Numbered from the stretch's first letter, positions 54,837 to 63,812 are shown. The stretch: DNA of 64,000 nucleotides from Pseudomonas sp. S30 (GCF_016518545.1 NZ_JACVTO010000001.1:124001-188000), one strand, 5' to 3'. Numbers and translations: made by a program. Notes: generated by a model not told the origin, from the letters alone.

Positions 54837-55511
54837 TCAATCCAGAAGCGCTGGGAGCTTCGGCCAGTCCTCGGGATTGAGTAACCCGCGCAGCGTGGCT
54901 GTGCCATCGCCATCGATCGCGACGAACAGCGCGCTGGCGTACTCGCTCTTCGGCGCACGGGGATAGCCGTGCAGCGTCTCGATCTGGCTGATGCAGCCGC
55001 TGTGGGTCACCAGGACCAGGTTACGCTGGTCCTTCTTGTGAGTGATGGCTTGGTCGATCAGCGTCTGATCGCAATCGTGCAGCCAGTGTTGAGCGTTCGT
55101 CCCAGGGCCGAACATTGCCTGTGCGGTCTGCACCGTGCGGGTGGTGGGGCTGGCGAGCACGTCGGTACTGTCGAGGCCCAGGCGTGCGAACCACTGTCCT
55201 ACAGCCTTCGAGACCGAACTGCCCACGACCGTGATGCCGTCACTGGGGCCCAGGCACGGGTTGCTGGAACTGTCGCAGCGTTCGCCATGGCGCACCAGCA
55301 CGATCATCTCGCCCCTGGTCCAGAAGTCGAGCACTTGCGTGCTGATCATGTTGTCTGCCTCGGCGAGGTTCGCCGGCGAGCGCGGCCAATAGTTGTAGTA
55401 GACCCACAGGGTCAGAGCGATCGACGCCAGTCCCGCGAGTAGCCAGCGCAAAGGCCGGATGGCGGTGGTGGTTCGTTGGCTCAGGCTCGATTGATCGATG
55501 CAGTGCTTCAT
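54837..55511 (-). CDS. Ais-like histidine phosphatase
   Basis: 224 residues from the ATG at 55511 (AAGGGAG upstream). A membrane anchor (WLLAGLASIALTLWVYY) near residue 24 precedes a histidine phosphatase domain with the motif VLVRHGERCDSSSNPCL near 72, and the second His in VLVTHSGC. This arrangement with RHxERCD matches E. coli Ais, the heptose(II)-phosphate phosphatase of LPS core. It is divergent from a two-component system. Confidence 0.8.
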   Translation of the reverse strand: MKHCIDQSSLSQRTTTAIRPLRWLLAGLASIALTLWVYYNYWPRSPANLAEADNMISTQVLDFWTRGEMIVLVRHGERCDSSSNPCLGPSDGITVVGSSVSKAVGQWFARLGLDSTDVLASPTTRTVQTAQAMFGPGTNAQHWLHDCDQTLIDQAITHKKDQRNLVLVTHSGCISQIETLHGYPRAPKSEYASALFVAIDGDGTATLRGLLNPEDWPKLPALLD

Positions 55512-55844
55512 GCGCAGACTCCCTTGGGTGACCAACGCCACTGGCGTGGGTGCCAAGTGGCGGGACGGCCGGCAGGGTATGCGTGCAAATGTCGTCGATT
55601 GGTGAAAATCCCGCGATCAATACGGAGGAAAAAGTGTCAATTTGCGTCGTGGCTGTTCGCGCGCCAAGCGATCCGCATTTCAACCCTGATCCGCCGCCAG
55701 CCGTCGACGCACCGGGCGGCGAGCGTCTGCCGAGGACCCTGTTCCTACCCCTCGCGTCCATTTAGATGAATTTTTCTTAAATTCCTGCTTTTCTATTCTT
55801 TGGCACAATCGAGCCATTCACCCATTCGCCGATCAGGTATTAGC
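55512..55844. other. Divergent gap between the phosphatase gene and the response regulator gene
   Basis: 333 bases. It holds a candidate 43-codon frame (55634-55765), then an AT-rich region (55763-55800) with CTTAAA and CTTTTC stretches ahead of the regulator gene, the likely promoter. Both divergent promoters should be here. Confidence 0.5.
55634..55765 (+). CDS. Candidate 43-residue leader ORF
   Basis: A GTG frame with GGAGG five bases upstream. The product begins MSICVVAVRAPSDPHF, has a DPPPAVD stretch and ends FLPLASI. The good ribosome-binding site is the only support; composition is ordinary. It lies 80 bases ahead of the response regulator gene. Low confidence. Confidence 0.25.
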   Translation: MSICVVAVRAPSDPHFNPDPPPAVDAPGGERLPRTLFLPLASI

Positions 55845-56525
55845 ATGCCCCGCGTACTGACCATCGAAGACGACGCCGTCACCGCCCAGGAAATCGTCGC
55901 CGAGCTGTCCAGCCACGGCCTGGACGTCGACTGGGCGGACAACGGCCGCGAAGGCCTGGCCAAGGCCATCGCGGGCGGTTACGACCTGATCACCGTCGAC
56001 CGCATGCTGCCGGAGGTCGACGGCCTGACCATCGTCACCACCCTGCGCAGCCTGAAAATCGCCACGCCCATCCTGATGATCAGCGCGTTATCGGACGTCG
56101 ACGAACGCGTACGCGGCCTGCGCGCCGGGGGCGACGACTACCTCACCAAGCCGTTCGCCTCCGACGAAATGGCCGCCCGTGTCGAGGTGCTGCTGCGGCG
56201 CAACAGCGTGCCCATGACCCAGACCCGCCTGCAGGTCGCCGACCTGGAGCTGGACCTGATCAGCCACGAGGCGCGCCGCGGCGAAAGCAGCCTCAATCTG
56301 CTGCCCACCGAATACAAGCTGCTCGAGTACCTCATGCGTCATTCCGGCCAGGTCATCACCCGCATGATGATCTTCGAAGAAGTGTGGGGTTATCACTTCG
56401 ATCCCGGCACCAACCTGATCGATGTGCACATCGGGCGCCTGCGCAAGAAGATCGATCCGCCCGGCCAGGCCCCTCTGATACGCACGGTGCGGGGCTCGGG
56501 CTATGCCATTGCCGAACCCGTCTAA
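55845..56525 (+). CDS. OmpR-family response regulator
   Basis: 226 residues from the ATG at 55845. The receiver domain has the acidic pocket IEDD (8-10), phosphorylatable Asp52 (TVDRMLPEVDGL) and the Lys in YLTKPF near 105; the winged helix is at about 130-225 (GQVITRMMIFEEVWGYHFDPGTNLIDVHIGRLRKKI). The kinase gene overlaps by 23 bases. Targets probably include the divergent LPS-modifying genes. Confidence 0.9.
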   Translation: MPRVLTIEDDAVTAQEIVAELSSHGLDVDWADNGREGLAKAIAGGYDLITVDRMLPEVDGLTIVTTLRSLKIATPILMISALSDVDERVRGLRAGGDDYLTKPFASDEMAARVEVLLRRNSVPMTQTRLQVADLELDLISHEARRGESSLNLLPTEYKLLEYLMRHSGQVITRMMIFEEVWGYHFDPGTNLIDVHIGRLRKKIDPPGQAPLIRTVRGSGYAIAEPV

Positions 56526-57891
56526 GGGCTGGAGTTCTTCCACCAGCCGCCTGCTGGCGCTGTACAGTTTCCTGTTCGTGGCCTGGAGCAGCATCCTCAT
56601 GGGCGTGCTGTATTTCGAGGTCACCAATTACCTGAACAAGCTCACCCGCCACTCCATGTTGCAGCGCCAGCACCTGTTCGCGCACATGTCCGGCAAGCAG
56701 CTGGACGATGCCCTGGTGGCCAGCCAGGCGTTCGAAGAACGCAGTTTCGACGCCTACGGCCTGTTCGACGCACAGCTCAATCCGCTGGGTGGACGCATCC
56801 GCTCGGTGCCCCGCGAACTGGGCCTGGACGGCAAGGTGCACGAGCTCAAGCGCTGCCTTGACGCCGACGACCCGCACCTGCCCCGAGACAGTTGCGATGC
56901 TGTGGGCATTCGCGTGGCCGATGGTCGCTGGCTGGTGCTGGTGCGCGACAATGGTTCGCTGTTCGTGGTCACGCGCATCATCCTGCATGCGCTGCTGTGG
57001 GGTATCTCCCTGACACTGATTCCCGGGTTCGCCGGCTGGTACCTGCTGCGCCGCCGGCCGCTCAAACGCATTCGCGCCGTACAGGCCAGTGCCGAGCTGA
57101 TCGTGGCGGGCGACCTCACCCACCGCCTGCCGCTGTCGGCGCGACGCGACGAGCTGGACATGCTGGCGGCCATCGTCAATGCCATGCTCGACCGCATCGA
57201 GCGCTTGATGCACGAGGTCAAGGGGGTGTGCGACAACATCGCCCACGACCTGCGCACCCCACTGACCCGCTTGCGCGCCCAGTTGTACAGGATTCGCCAG
57301 CAGAGCAGCGACAGCGCCCAGGCCCTGGCCCTGGACCAGGCCATCGGCGAGACCGACACGCTCATGGCGCGCTTTCGCGGCCTGCTGCGCATCAGCGAGT
57401 TGGAGGACCGGCAACGGCGTGCCGGCTTCGTCGAGCTCGACCCGCACAACCTGCTGGTGGAACTGCACGATTTCTACCTGCCCCTGGCAGAGGACGGCGG
57501 CATACGCCTGTCCTTGCAGCAACCGGCGCAACTGCCGGCGCTGCATGGCGATCGGGAGCTGTTGTTCGAAGCCCTGGCCAACCTGGTCGGCAATGCCATC
57601 AAGTTCACGCCCGAAGGGGGTCAGGTGTCGATCCAGGCCATCGAAAGGGACGATGGCGTGCAGGTCGCCATCGAGGACAGTGGGCCGGGCATTCCCGAGC
57701 AGGAACGCACCGCGGTGCTCAAACGCTTCTACCGCAGCGACGAGGGCCACCGCCATCCGGGCTTCGGCCTGGGCCTGTCGATCGTCGCGGCGATCGTCGA
57801 TCTGCACGGCTACCGTCTGGAAGTGGGCAGTGGCGCGCTGGGCGGCGCGCGGCTGGTGCTGCACTGTCCGCGAGCTGGCACGAGCGCCTGA
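56503..57891 (+). CDS. Sensor histidine kinase
   Basis: 462 residues with two helices (about 16-38 and 155-180) around a periplasmic domain of about 115 residues that has two Cys (KRCLDADD and RDSCDAV). A HAMP domain follows, then the H-box His248 in CDNIAHDLRTPLTRLR, the N-box NLVGNAIKF, and G-boxes DSGPGIP and GFGLGLSIV. It overlaps its response regulator gene. The signal is unknown. Confidence 0.9.
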   Translation: MPLPNPSKGWSSSTSRLLALYSFLFVAWSSILMGVLYFEVTNYLNKLTRHSMLQRQHLFAHMSGKQLDDALVASQAFEERSFDAYGLFDAQLNPLGGRIRSVPRELGLDGKVHELKRCLDADDPHLPRDSCDAVGIRVADGRWLVLVRDNGSLFVVTRIILHALLWGISLTLIPGFAGWYLLRRRPLKRIRAVQASAELIVAGDLTHRLPLSARRDELDMLAAIVNAMLDRIERLMHEVKGVCDNIAHDLRTPLTRLRAQLYRIRQQSSDSAQALALDQAIGETDTLMARFRGLLRISELEDRQRRAGFVELDPHNLLVELHDFYLPLAEDGGIRLSLQQPAQLPALHGDRELLFEALANLVGNAIKFTPEGGQVSIQAIERDDGVQVAIEDSGPGIPEQERTAVLKRFYRSDEGHRHPGFGLGLSIVAAIVDLHGYRLEVGSGALGGARLVLHCPRAGTSA

Positions 57892-57984
57892 AGCCTGCTG
57901 CGCTGCACAGGCACCTTGCTGGCGCACTTGCCACAGCTGGCGCAGCCCTCCAGACTGGTCTGCCCAGCACCAGCAGGCACTGCA

Positions 57985-58554
57985 ATGATCGACATACGCC
58001 CCATGACCGACGAGGACTTCGAACGTTTCTGGCCCACCTTCCAGGCCGTCGTTCAGGCCCGCGAAACCTATGCCTACGACCCTGATCTGACCCAGCAACA
58101 GGCACGCCACCTGTGGCTGGAGCTGCCCCTGCATACCTGCGTCGCCGAGGCCGAGGGTGTGCTGCTTGGCGCCTATTACCTGAAGGCCAATGCCGCCGGA
58201 CCCGGTGCGCACGTGGGCAACTGTGGCTACATGGTCACCGAGCAGGCGCGTGGGCGTGGCGTGGCCCGCGCAATGTGCGAGCACTCGCAGAAACTGGCGC
58301 GCCAGGCAGGGTTTCTCGCCCTGCAGTTCAACTCGGTGGTGGCGAGCAACGAGGTGGCGGTGGCGCTGTGGCAAAAGCTTGGATTCGAGATCGTCGGGCG
58401 GCTGCCCAAGGCCTATCGACATGCCCGGCTGGGCCTTGTGGATTGCCTGGTGATGTACAAGTGGCTGGCCGACGAGCCAGTCACACAGGCCCCTGCACTG
58501 CTGATCGGGCGCAAGAACATCGAGGCCAAGGTGTCACGGCGCCGTGGGCGGTAA
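57985..58554 (+). CDS. GNAT family N-acetyltransferase
   Basis: 189 residues from the ATG at 57985. The acetyl-CoA loop is YMVTEQARGRGVARAMCEHSQKLA near 88-110, followed by NSVVASNEVAVALWQKLGFEIVGRLP. A basic C-terminal tail (KVSRRRGR) is present. The substrate is not evident. It follows the kinase gene by 93 bases. Confidence 0.82.
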   Translation: MIDIRPMTDEDFERFWPTFQAVVQARETYAYDPDLTQQQARHLWLELPLHTCVAEAEGVLLGAYYLKANAAGPGAHVGNCGYMVTEQARGRGVARAMCEHSQKLARQAGFLALQFNSVVASNEVAVALWQKLGFEIVGRLPKAYRHARLGLVDCLVMYKWLADEPVTQAPALLIGRKNIEAKVSRRRGR

Positions 58555-58617
58555 CGGGCGCCAAGGCCAATAGAGGCCGCGGGCCAAGAGGCATCCTTCA
58601 CGCGCGCAGGGCGCGTG

Positions 58618-58637
58618 GCCCCGTCCGCAGACGGGGC
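58618..58637 (-). terminator. Hairpin between GNAT and beta-barrel genes
   Basis: GCCCCGTC/GACGGGGC around CGCA in the convergent gap, eight bases after the beta-barrel stop codon. There is no T-run. Confidence 0.5.
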
Positions 58638-58644
58638 ACGAGAA

Positions 58645-59391
58645 TCAGAACGCCAGGCCGACCTTCACGCCAAACTCGTCACGCTTGAGCTTGTTGTTGT
58701 CGGCGACCGGCGAATCCTCGTCGATCTTGTACTCGGTACGGGTGTAGTACACGCCCGCCTGGATCGGCATGCCGCCCTGCTGGTTCATCAGCAGCGAAAC
58801 TTCTGCATACGGATTGGTGCGGTCCTTCAGGTCGACACGGTCGCTGCCGAAATCGTCGACCTTCAGACGCGCGCGGCCGTCGATGGTGCGGCGAGCGCCC
58901 ACTTCGACGCGCAGGGTCGAGGCATCGAACTGGTGGTTGTAACCCAGGGCAGCCTTGGCGAAGGGCGATTTGTAGGTCAGCTTGGTGTCCAGGTCGTTGA
59001 TCTGCGGCTCGAAACGCGTCCAGGTGTAGCCACCACCGACGATCACGTCGACGAAGTTGCGCGCATCCAGCGCGGCACGCCAGCCGAGGTCGAGGTCGGC
59101 CTGGGCTTCCTTGAGCTTGTCGTCGCTCTTCTTGCCGTACTTGGCCTCGGCACCGATCTGGTAGATGAAGCCGGATTCGGCGGTCATCTTGTTACCGAAG
59201 TTGGCGAACACCCCGCCTTGGCCCATATGGCTCTTGTCGGATTCGTCACCGCCTTCGAACTTGAATTTGTTGTAGGAGCCGAGCAGACCGAAGGTGAAGA
59301 GCGGATCGGTGCTGGGAGCGGCCATCGCTGCCAGTGGTGCGCCGACCAGGGCCAGGGCGCAGGCGTGACGCAGCAGTTTTGCAGTAACCAT
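58645..59391 (-). CDS. Outer membrane beta-barrel protein, hypothetical
   Basis: 248 residues. A signal peptide ends at AAMAAPST. The mature part has alternating amphipathic strands of about ten residues, for example FTFGLLGSYNKFKFEG, VFANFGNKM, GFIYQIGAEAKYG and QAGVYYTRTEYKI, ending in the aromatic GVKVGLAF, a beta-barrel assembly signal. The size fits an eight- to ten-stranded barrel. No known porin family was recognised. Confidence 0.75.
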   Translation of the reverse strand: MVTAKLLRHACALALVGAPLAAMAAPSTDPLFTFGLLGSYNKFKFEGGDESDKSHMGQGGVFANFGNKMTAESGFIYQIGAEAKYGKKSDDKLKEAQADLDLGWRAALDARNFVDVIVGGGYTWTRFEPQINDLDTKLTYKSPFAKAALGYNHQFDASTLRVEVGARRTIDGRARLKVDDFGSDRVDLKDRTNPYAEVSLLMNQQGGMPIQAGVYYTRTEYKIDEDSPVADNNKLKRDEFGVKVGLAF

Positions 59392-59860
59392 TCGCGTAAG
59401 TCTCCATGACTGAGTAAAAAGGGCGAACGTCGGCTTCGAGATAAGGGAATGTGAAAAGTTCGAAAAAAATCGAAGAAAAAACCATTAATTCGTTGTCCAG
59501 CTCGCCCTGGCCATCCAGATGATTGACTCCATTGGGGTTAGGTGGTCATATGCGCGCCAGTTTCAGGTGCCCTGCGCCGCCGCGCGCAGGGTGAAACGGG
59601 AAGCCGGTGAGTCTTTCGGGACCAGTCCGGCGCTGCCCCCGCAACGGTAGGCGAGCGACCCCTTCGAAAGGCCACTGTGCGCAGGCATGGGAAGGCGAAG
59701 GGGTCATGATCCTCGCGAGCCCGGAGACCGGCCTGACACTTCGATTGGCAAACCCGCGGTGGGCGGGCGCAGGCCGGAGGCTCGCGCGCGCCTGCGTGCA
59801 GGCACCTCGTCTTTGCGTTGTTTCCACCGGGATCCATTTCTTCCTGCACAGTGGAACGAC
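59392..59860. other. Leader region with cobalamin riboswitch
   Basis: 469 bases between the beta-barrel and TonB receptor genes. It holds the divergent promoters (AT-rich around 59450-59490), the riboswitch (59560-59740) and about 120 bases of expression platform with further GC-rich pairing (CCCGCGGTGGGCGGG and GCCTGCGTGCAGGC). Confidence 0.6.
59560..59740 (+). ncRNA. Cobalamin (B12) riboswitch
   Basis: The conserved adenosylcobalamin elements are in order: a GGTGCC stem start, GGGAAGCCGGTGAG (59598-59611), the core CTGCCCCCGCAACGGTA (59633-59649), the B12 box GCCACTG (59671-59677), TGGGAAGGCG (about 59688) and GAGCCCGGAGACCGGCC (59717-59733). Cobalamin binding is expected to reduce expression of the downstream receptor. 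Confidence 0.93.
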
Positions 59861-61993
59861 ATGTCCCGATACCTCTTCACCCTCCACACGTTCGCGGCCT
59901 GCATGGCCTTATCGCTGCCGAGCCAGGCCGAGCCCAGGCCCGGAGCGACACTCGGCTTGCCGTCGACGGCCATCACCGACACCACCGATGCCCAGCACGT
60001 CGATTTGGCGACCCCTACCCAGGCCGGCTCGCGCCTGAACCTCAGTGCGCTGGACACCCCTGCCAGCACCTCCAGCCTGGACACCGTGCAGATCCAGCAG
60101 CGCGCCAACCGCACCGTGCAGGACGCGGTGACCCGGTCGCCGGGCATCACCTCGATCGGTACGCCGGGCAATGGCAACACCGCCCTCTCCGCCCGCGGGT
60201 TCAGCGGCCACAGCTCAGTGATGACCCTGTTCGATGGGGCCCGCCTGTACACCGGCGCCGGCACCCAGAGCTTCCCTGTGGATCCCTGGATGGTCGAGCG
60301 CATCGACGTGATCCGCGGCCCCGCCTCGGTGCTGTACGGCGAAGGGGCGACCGGCGCGGTGATCAACGTGATCCCGAAGAAGCCCCTGGTCGGTGAGGTC
60401 CGCAACCAGTTGCGCCTGGGCTACGGCTCCTGGGATCGTCGGCAACTGGGCCTGGACAGCGGCGGCAGCCTGGGCGAGCGCCTGAGCTACCGCCTGACTC
60501 TCGACCAGCAACAGGGCAATGGCTGGGTCGATCGCACCGATTCGCGGAGCCTGGCGCTCAGCGCGGCGCTGCGTTGGGACGCCAGTGACGATCTGAGCTT
60601 CACCCTCGCCCATGACCGGGGCGACGATCAGCCGGCCAATTACTTCGGCACCCCGTTGATCGACGGCAGACTCCATCACAGCCTGCGGGACAAGAACTAC
60701 AACATCGGCAATGACGTGCAGCGCTATCACGACGAGTGGACGCGGCTGACCACCGACTGGGCCATCAGCGACACCCTCAGCGCCAGCAATCAGCTGTACT
60801 ACATCAAGAGTCGCCGCCATTGGCGCAATGCCGAGGACTACCGCTGGGACCCGACGCAGGAGCAGCTGTCCCGGGAGAGTTTTCTGGAGATCCGTCACAA
60901 TCAGGAGCAAGTTGGCGATCGCCAGAGCTTGAGCATCGACCACAGCCTGTTCGGTCTGGCCAGCAAGACCGTGGTGGGCGCGGAGTACAACCGTATCCGC
61001 TTCAATGTCGACAGCAACTCGCCCTACCAGGATCTGACACCCAACACCTTCATCGACCCCTGGGACCCTCGCCCTGGCCGCTTCCAGAGCGCCACGGCGA
61101 CGCGTCCGCAAACGCTGTCCACCACCCAGACCGTGGCCTTGTTCGCCGAGAACCGTACCCAACTGAGCGATCGGCTGTCGCTGGTGACCGGTGTTCGCCG
61201 CGACCAGAATCGTATCGAGCGCGCCGACCTCATCAACGACAGTCATGCCGATCGCAGCCTGCGAGGCGGCAACTGGCGCGCCGGCCTGGTGTTCGCGGTG
61301 ACCGACGACCTGTCGGTCTATGGACAGTACTCCACCAGCGAGGATGGGGTGGGAGATCTGATCACGCTTCGCCCCACCCAGCTGGACTACGACCTGACCG
61401 AAGCCAGGCAGACCGAACTGGGCTTCAAGCAGCGCTTCTGGGAGGGACGCGGTGAATGGACCCTGGCGGCCTATCATATCGTCAAGAAAAAGCTGCTGGT
61501 GGACGACCCCCTGACCCACGACAAGCAACAGGCGGGTCAGCAGCGCTCCGACGGGTTGGAGGCCAGCCTGGAACTGGACCTGGGTCGGCAATGGCAGTTG
61601 TCGGCCAATGCATCGCTGCTGCGGGCGCGGTACGACGATTTCGATGAAAGCGTCGGCGGTGTGGTTCAGGACCGCGCAGGGAACCGCCCAGCCAACGTAC
61701 CGCGGCGCACCGCCAACCTGTGGTTGAGCAAAGGCCTGGGCAAGACCGTCGATGCCGGCATCGGCTTGCGCTATGTCGACCAGCGTTACGCAGACAACGC
61801 CAACCTCTATAGCGTGCCGGGCTATACCGTGGTCGATGCCAACCTGGGGTGGCAACTGCTGCCCGATGTACGTCTGGGCCTGCAGTTGAACAACCTGTTC
61901 AACCGTGACTATGTCGTGGCTGCACACAGCGGCGAGCAGTGGCTGCTGGGTGCGCCCCGGTCCTACTTCGCGACCGTGGACTACAGCTTCTGA
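59861..61993 (+). CDS. TonB-dependent receptor under B12 control
   Basis: 710 residues from the ATG at 59861. A signal peptide ends at SQAEP. The plug domain (residues about 60-190) has RTVQDAVTRSPGI and the siderophore-receptor signature WMVERIDVIRGPASVLYGEGATGAVINVIPKKP. A 22-strand barrel follows, ending in YFATVDYSF. It looks like a siderophore-type (FhuA/FpvA-like) receptor rather than BtuB, yet a cobalamin riboswitch precedes it, so uptake of a corrinoid or cobalt complex is likely. Confidence 0.88.
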   Translation: MSRYLFTLHTFAACMALSLPSQAEPRPGATLGLPSTAITDTTDAQHVDLATPTQAGSRLNLSALDTPASTSSLDTVQIQQRANRTVQDAVTRSPGITSIGTPGNGNTALSARGFSGHSSVMTLFDGARLYTGAGTQSFPVDPWMVERIDVIRGPASVLYGEGATGAVINVIPKKPLVGEVRNQLRLGYGSWDRRQLGLDSGGSLGERLSYRLTLDQQQGNGWVDRTDSRSLALSAALRWDASDDLSFTLAHDRGDDQPANYFGTPLIDGRLHHSLRDKNYNIGNDVQRYHDEWTRLTTDWAISDTLSASNQLYYIKSRRHWRNAEDYRWDPTQEQLSRESFLEIRHNQEQVGDRQSLSIDHSLFGLASKTVVGAEYNRIRFNVDSNSPYQDLTPNTFIDPWDPRPGRFQSATATRPQTLSTTQTVALFAENRTQLSDRLSLVTGVRRDQNRIERADLINDSHADRSLRGGNWRAGLVFAVTDDLSVYGQYSTSEDGVGDLITLRPTQLDYDLTEARQTELGFKQRFWEGRGEWTLAAYHIVKKKLLVDDPLTHDKQQAGQQRSDGLEASLELDLGRQWQLSANASLLRARYDDFDESVGGVVQDRAGNRPANVPRRTANLWLSKGLGKTVDAGIGLRYVDQRYADNANLYSVPGYTVVDANLGWQLLPDVRLGLQLNNLFNRDYVVAAHSGEQWLLGAPRSYFATVDYSF

Positions 61994-62073
61994 AACACGC
62001 GTCGCCTCGCCTGGCCGAGCGCGACGTGTGACACCCTGCAAAAGAAATAAGATAACATCTCCATTTTTTGCCG

Positions 62074-63240
62074 ATGCCTGCCATGTCGACCGTTTCCTCC
62101 GCTCCCCCTGTCCGCCTGCATAGCATCGACGCGCTGCGCGGGCTGGTCATGCTGTTCATGCTGCTGGACCACGTCCGCGAAACCTTTCTGCTGCACCGCC
62201 AGGTCGGCGATCCGATGGACGTCGGCGCCACCGAACCTGCGCTGTTCGTCAGCCGCACCCTGGCGCACTTGTGCGCGCCGGTGTTCGTGCTGCTCACCGG
62301 GCTCAGTGCCTGGCTGTATGGCGAGAAACACCAGGGCCCGGGCGCGGTCTCGGCGTTTCTGTTCAAGCGTGGCGTGTTCCTGATCGTGCTGGAGCTGACC
62401 TTGGTCAACCTGGCGTGGAGCCTTCAGTTGCCGCCGAGCGTGGTCTACCTGCAGGTGATCTGGGCCATCGGCCTGAGCATGCTCGCCCTGTCGCTGCTGA
62501 TCTGGCTGCCGCGCCCGCTCCTGTTGGCGGTGGCCCTGGCGATCATCGCCGGACACAATGCGCTCGATGGCCTGCATGTGGCGATCGACTCGCCCTGGCA
62601 TCCGCTCTGGGCGATCCTGCATGAGCGCAGTTGGCTGCCGGTGTCGGCAGACCTGCGGGTGCGGGTGACCTATCCGCTGCTGCCATGGATCGGCGTGATC
62701 GCGCTTGGTTACGGGCTGGGGCCGTGGTTCGCGCGTGGCAGTCAGGCACCGGTGCGCGCCAGGCGGCTGCTGCTGGCCGGTGCTGGGGCGCTGCTGGGGT
62801 TCGCCGTGCTGCGCGCGGTCAATGGCTACGGCGAAGCGGCCTGGGCTGTGCATGGCGATGTCAGCCGAACCTTGATGAGTCTGTTCAACATCACCAAGTA
62901 CCCGCCTTCGCTGGCGTTCCTGCTGCTGACGCTGGGCGTCGGGCTGCTTCTGCTGCGTCGTTTCGAAGGCGCCGGGCAGGCGCGCTGGATCGGCCAACTG
63001 GCCGTGCTGGGTAGCGCGCCGATGTTCTTCTACCTACTGCACCTGTATGTATTGAAGGCGCTCTACCTGGTTTGCGTGGCGATCTTCGGACGCAATCACG
63101 GCGAGTACTTCGGGTTCGACGGCGTCGCACCCGTATGGCTGCTCACGGCCTTGCTGACCGTTACGCTGTACGCACCGGTAAGGCGCTTCGCCAGCTTCAA
63201 GCGCAGCCGGCGGGACATTGCCTGGCTCAAATATCTCTGA
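62074..63240 (+). CDS. DUF1624 / acyltransferase-like membrane protein
   Basis: 388 residues from the ATG at 62074 (TTG at 62068 and ATG at 62083 are alternatives; no clear ribosome-binding site). About ten helices. The start RLHSIDALRGLVMLFMLLDHVRETF carries the DUF1624/heparan-acetyltransferase-like motif. Function unknown; related proteins transfer acyl groups at the membrane. It is 80 bases behind the B12-regulated receptor on the same strand. Confidence 0.82.
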   Translation: MPAMSTVSSAPPVRLHSIDALRGLVMLFMLLDHVRETFLLHRQVGDPMDVGATEPALFVSRTLAHLCAPVFVLLTGLSAWLYGEKHQGPGAVSAFLFKRGVFLIVLELTLVNLAWSLQLPPSVVYLQVIWAIGLSMLALSLLIWLPRPLLLAVALAIIAGHNALDGLHVAIDSPWHPLWAILHERSWLPVSADLRVRVTYPLLPWIGVIALGYGLGPWFARGSQAPVRARRLLLAGAGALLGFAVLRAVNGYGEAAWAVHGDVSRTLMSLFNITKYPPSLAFLLLTLGVGLLLLRRFEGAGQARWIGQLAVLGSAPMFFYLLHLYVLKALYLVCVAIFGRNHGEYFGFDGVAPVWLLTALLTVTLYAPVRRFASFKRSRRDIAWLKYL

Positions 63241-63298
63241 GCCAGGCAAGGTTACCTGGGGTTACCATCACGCTCGTCGAGCAACCGAGGTCAGTTGG

Positions 63299-63454
63299 AT
63301 GAACAGGATGATTCAATTCGTGGTGGTGGTGGTGTTGTGCACCTCCATTGGTGTGCTGTGCGAGCGCTTCGGCGTCAATCAATACCTGAAGTGGCTGCTG
63401 ATGGCGCTGCCGGCGATCGTGTGGGTTCGGCTGCGCAATCCAATGAAAGGCTGA
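63299..63454 (+). CDS. 51-residue hydrophobic protein
   Basis: From the ATG at 63299 (GAGG upstream). Two hydrophobic stretches (FVVVVVLCTSIGVLC and WLLMALPAIVWV) suggest a small hairpin membrane protein. Function unknown. Confidence 0.6.
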   Translation: MNRMIQFVVVVVLCTSIGVLCERFGVNQYLKWLLMALPAIVWVRLRNPMKG

Positions 63455-63473
63455 GTGCAGCGGGCCGCCCGTT

Positions 63474-63812
63474 TCAGTAACGGCTGCGGTCGTAGCCAGA
63501 ACCCTCTGTGGCCCGCAGGAATGCATCGTAATAGCCGGCCAGGTTGCTACCCTTTTCATACAGGATGGTGGCGAAATCGGCTGGTAGGATCGAGTCCTGC
63601 TCCCACAGGCGATTCATCTGCCCGGACTGCAGGTAGGGCCAGGTATCCTCATTGACGCAGTCGCTGCCCAGGTGCGATCGGCCGAAGTACAGGGCCGAGA
63701 TCAGCGCAACCTGGTCATTGGGCGCCAGCTCCGACAGGAATGCCTGGGCGGCCTCGACGGATTGAAAAGGCAGATGCATGACGATGGCGGCGATCAGTTT
63801 ATCGATGTGCAT
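63474..63812 (-). CDS. 112-residue hypothetical protein
   Basis: From the ATG at 63812 (GAGGAA six bases upstream). It begins MHIDKLIAAIVMHLPF and contains LSELAPNDQVALISALYFGRSHL, faintly like DUF3775, then an acidic, aromatic C-terminal half. It is soluble, with no membrane helix. The family assignment is not firm. Confidence 0.65.
   Translation of the reverse strand: MHIDKLIAAIVMHLPFQSVEAAQAFLSELAPNDQVALISALYFGRSHLGSDCVNEDTWPYLQSGQMNRLWEQDSILPADFATILYEKGSNLAGYYDAFLRATEGSGYDRSRY

Noticed and set aside
54544..54840. 98-codon minus-strand frame between the ArnT-like and Ais-like genes
   Set aside because: Ser-rich low-complexity product, no ribosome-binding site.
55800..55845. TTG start for the response regulator at 55800
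   Set aside because: It would add 15 residues before the conserved MPRVLTIEDD start at 55845.
56356..58422. 688-codon minus-strand frame opposite the two-component genes
   Set aside because: Shadow of the response regulator and kinase genes, which have complete motifs.
60215..62041. 608-codon minus-strand frame opposite the TonB receptor
   Set aside because: Antisense of the receptor; no plausible start site or domain.
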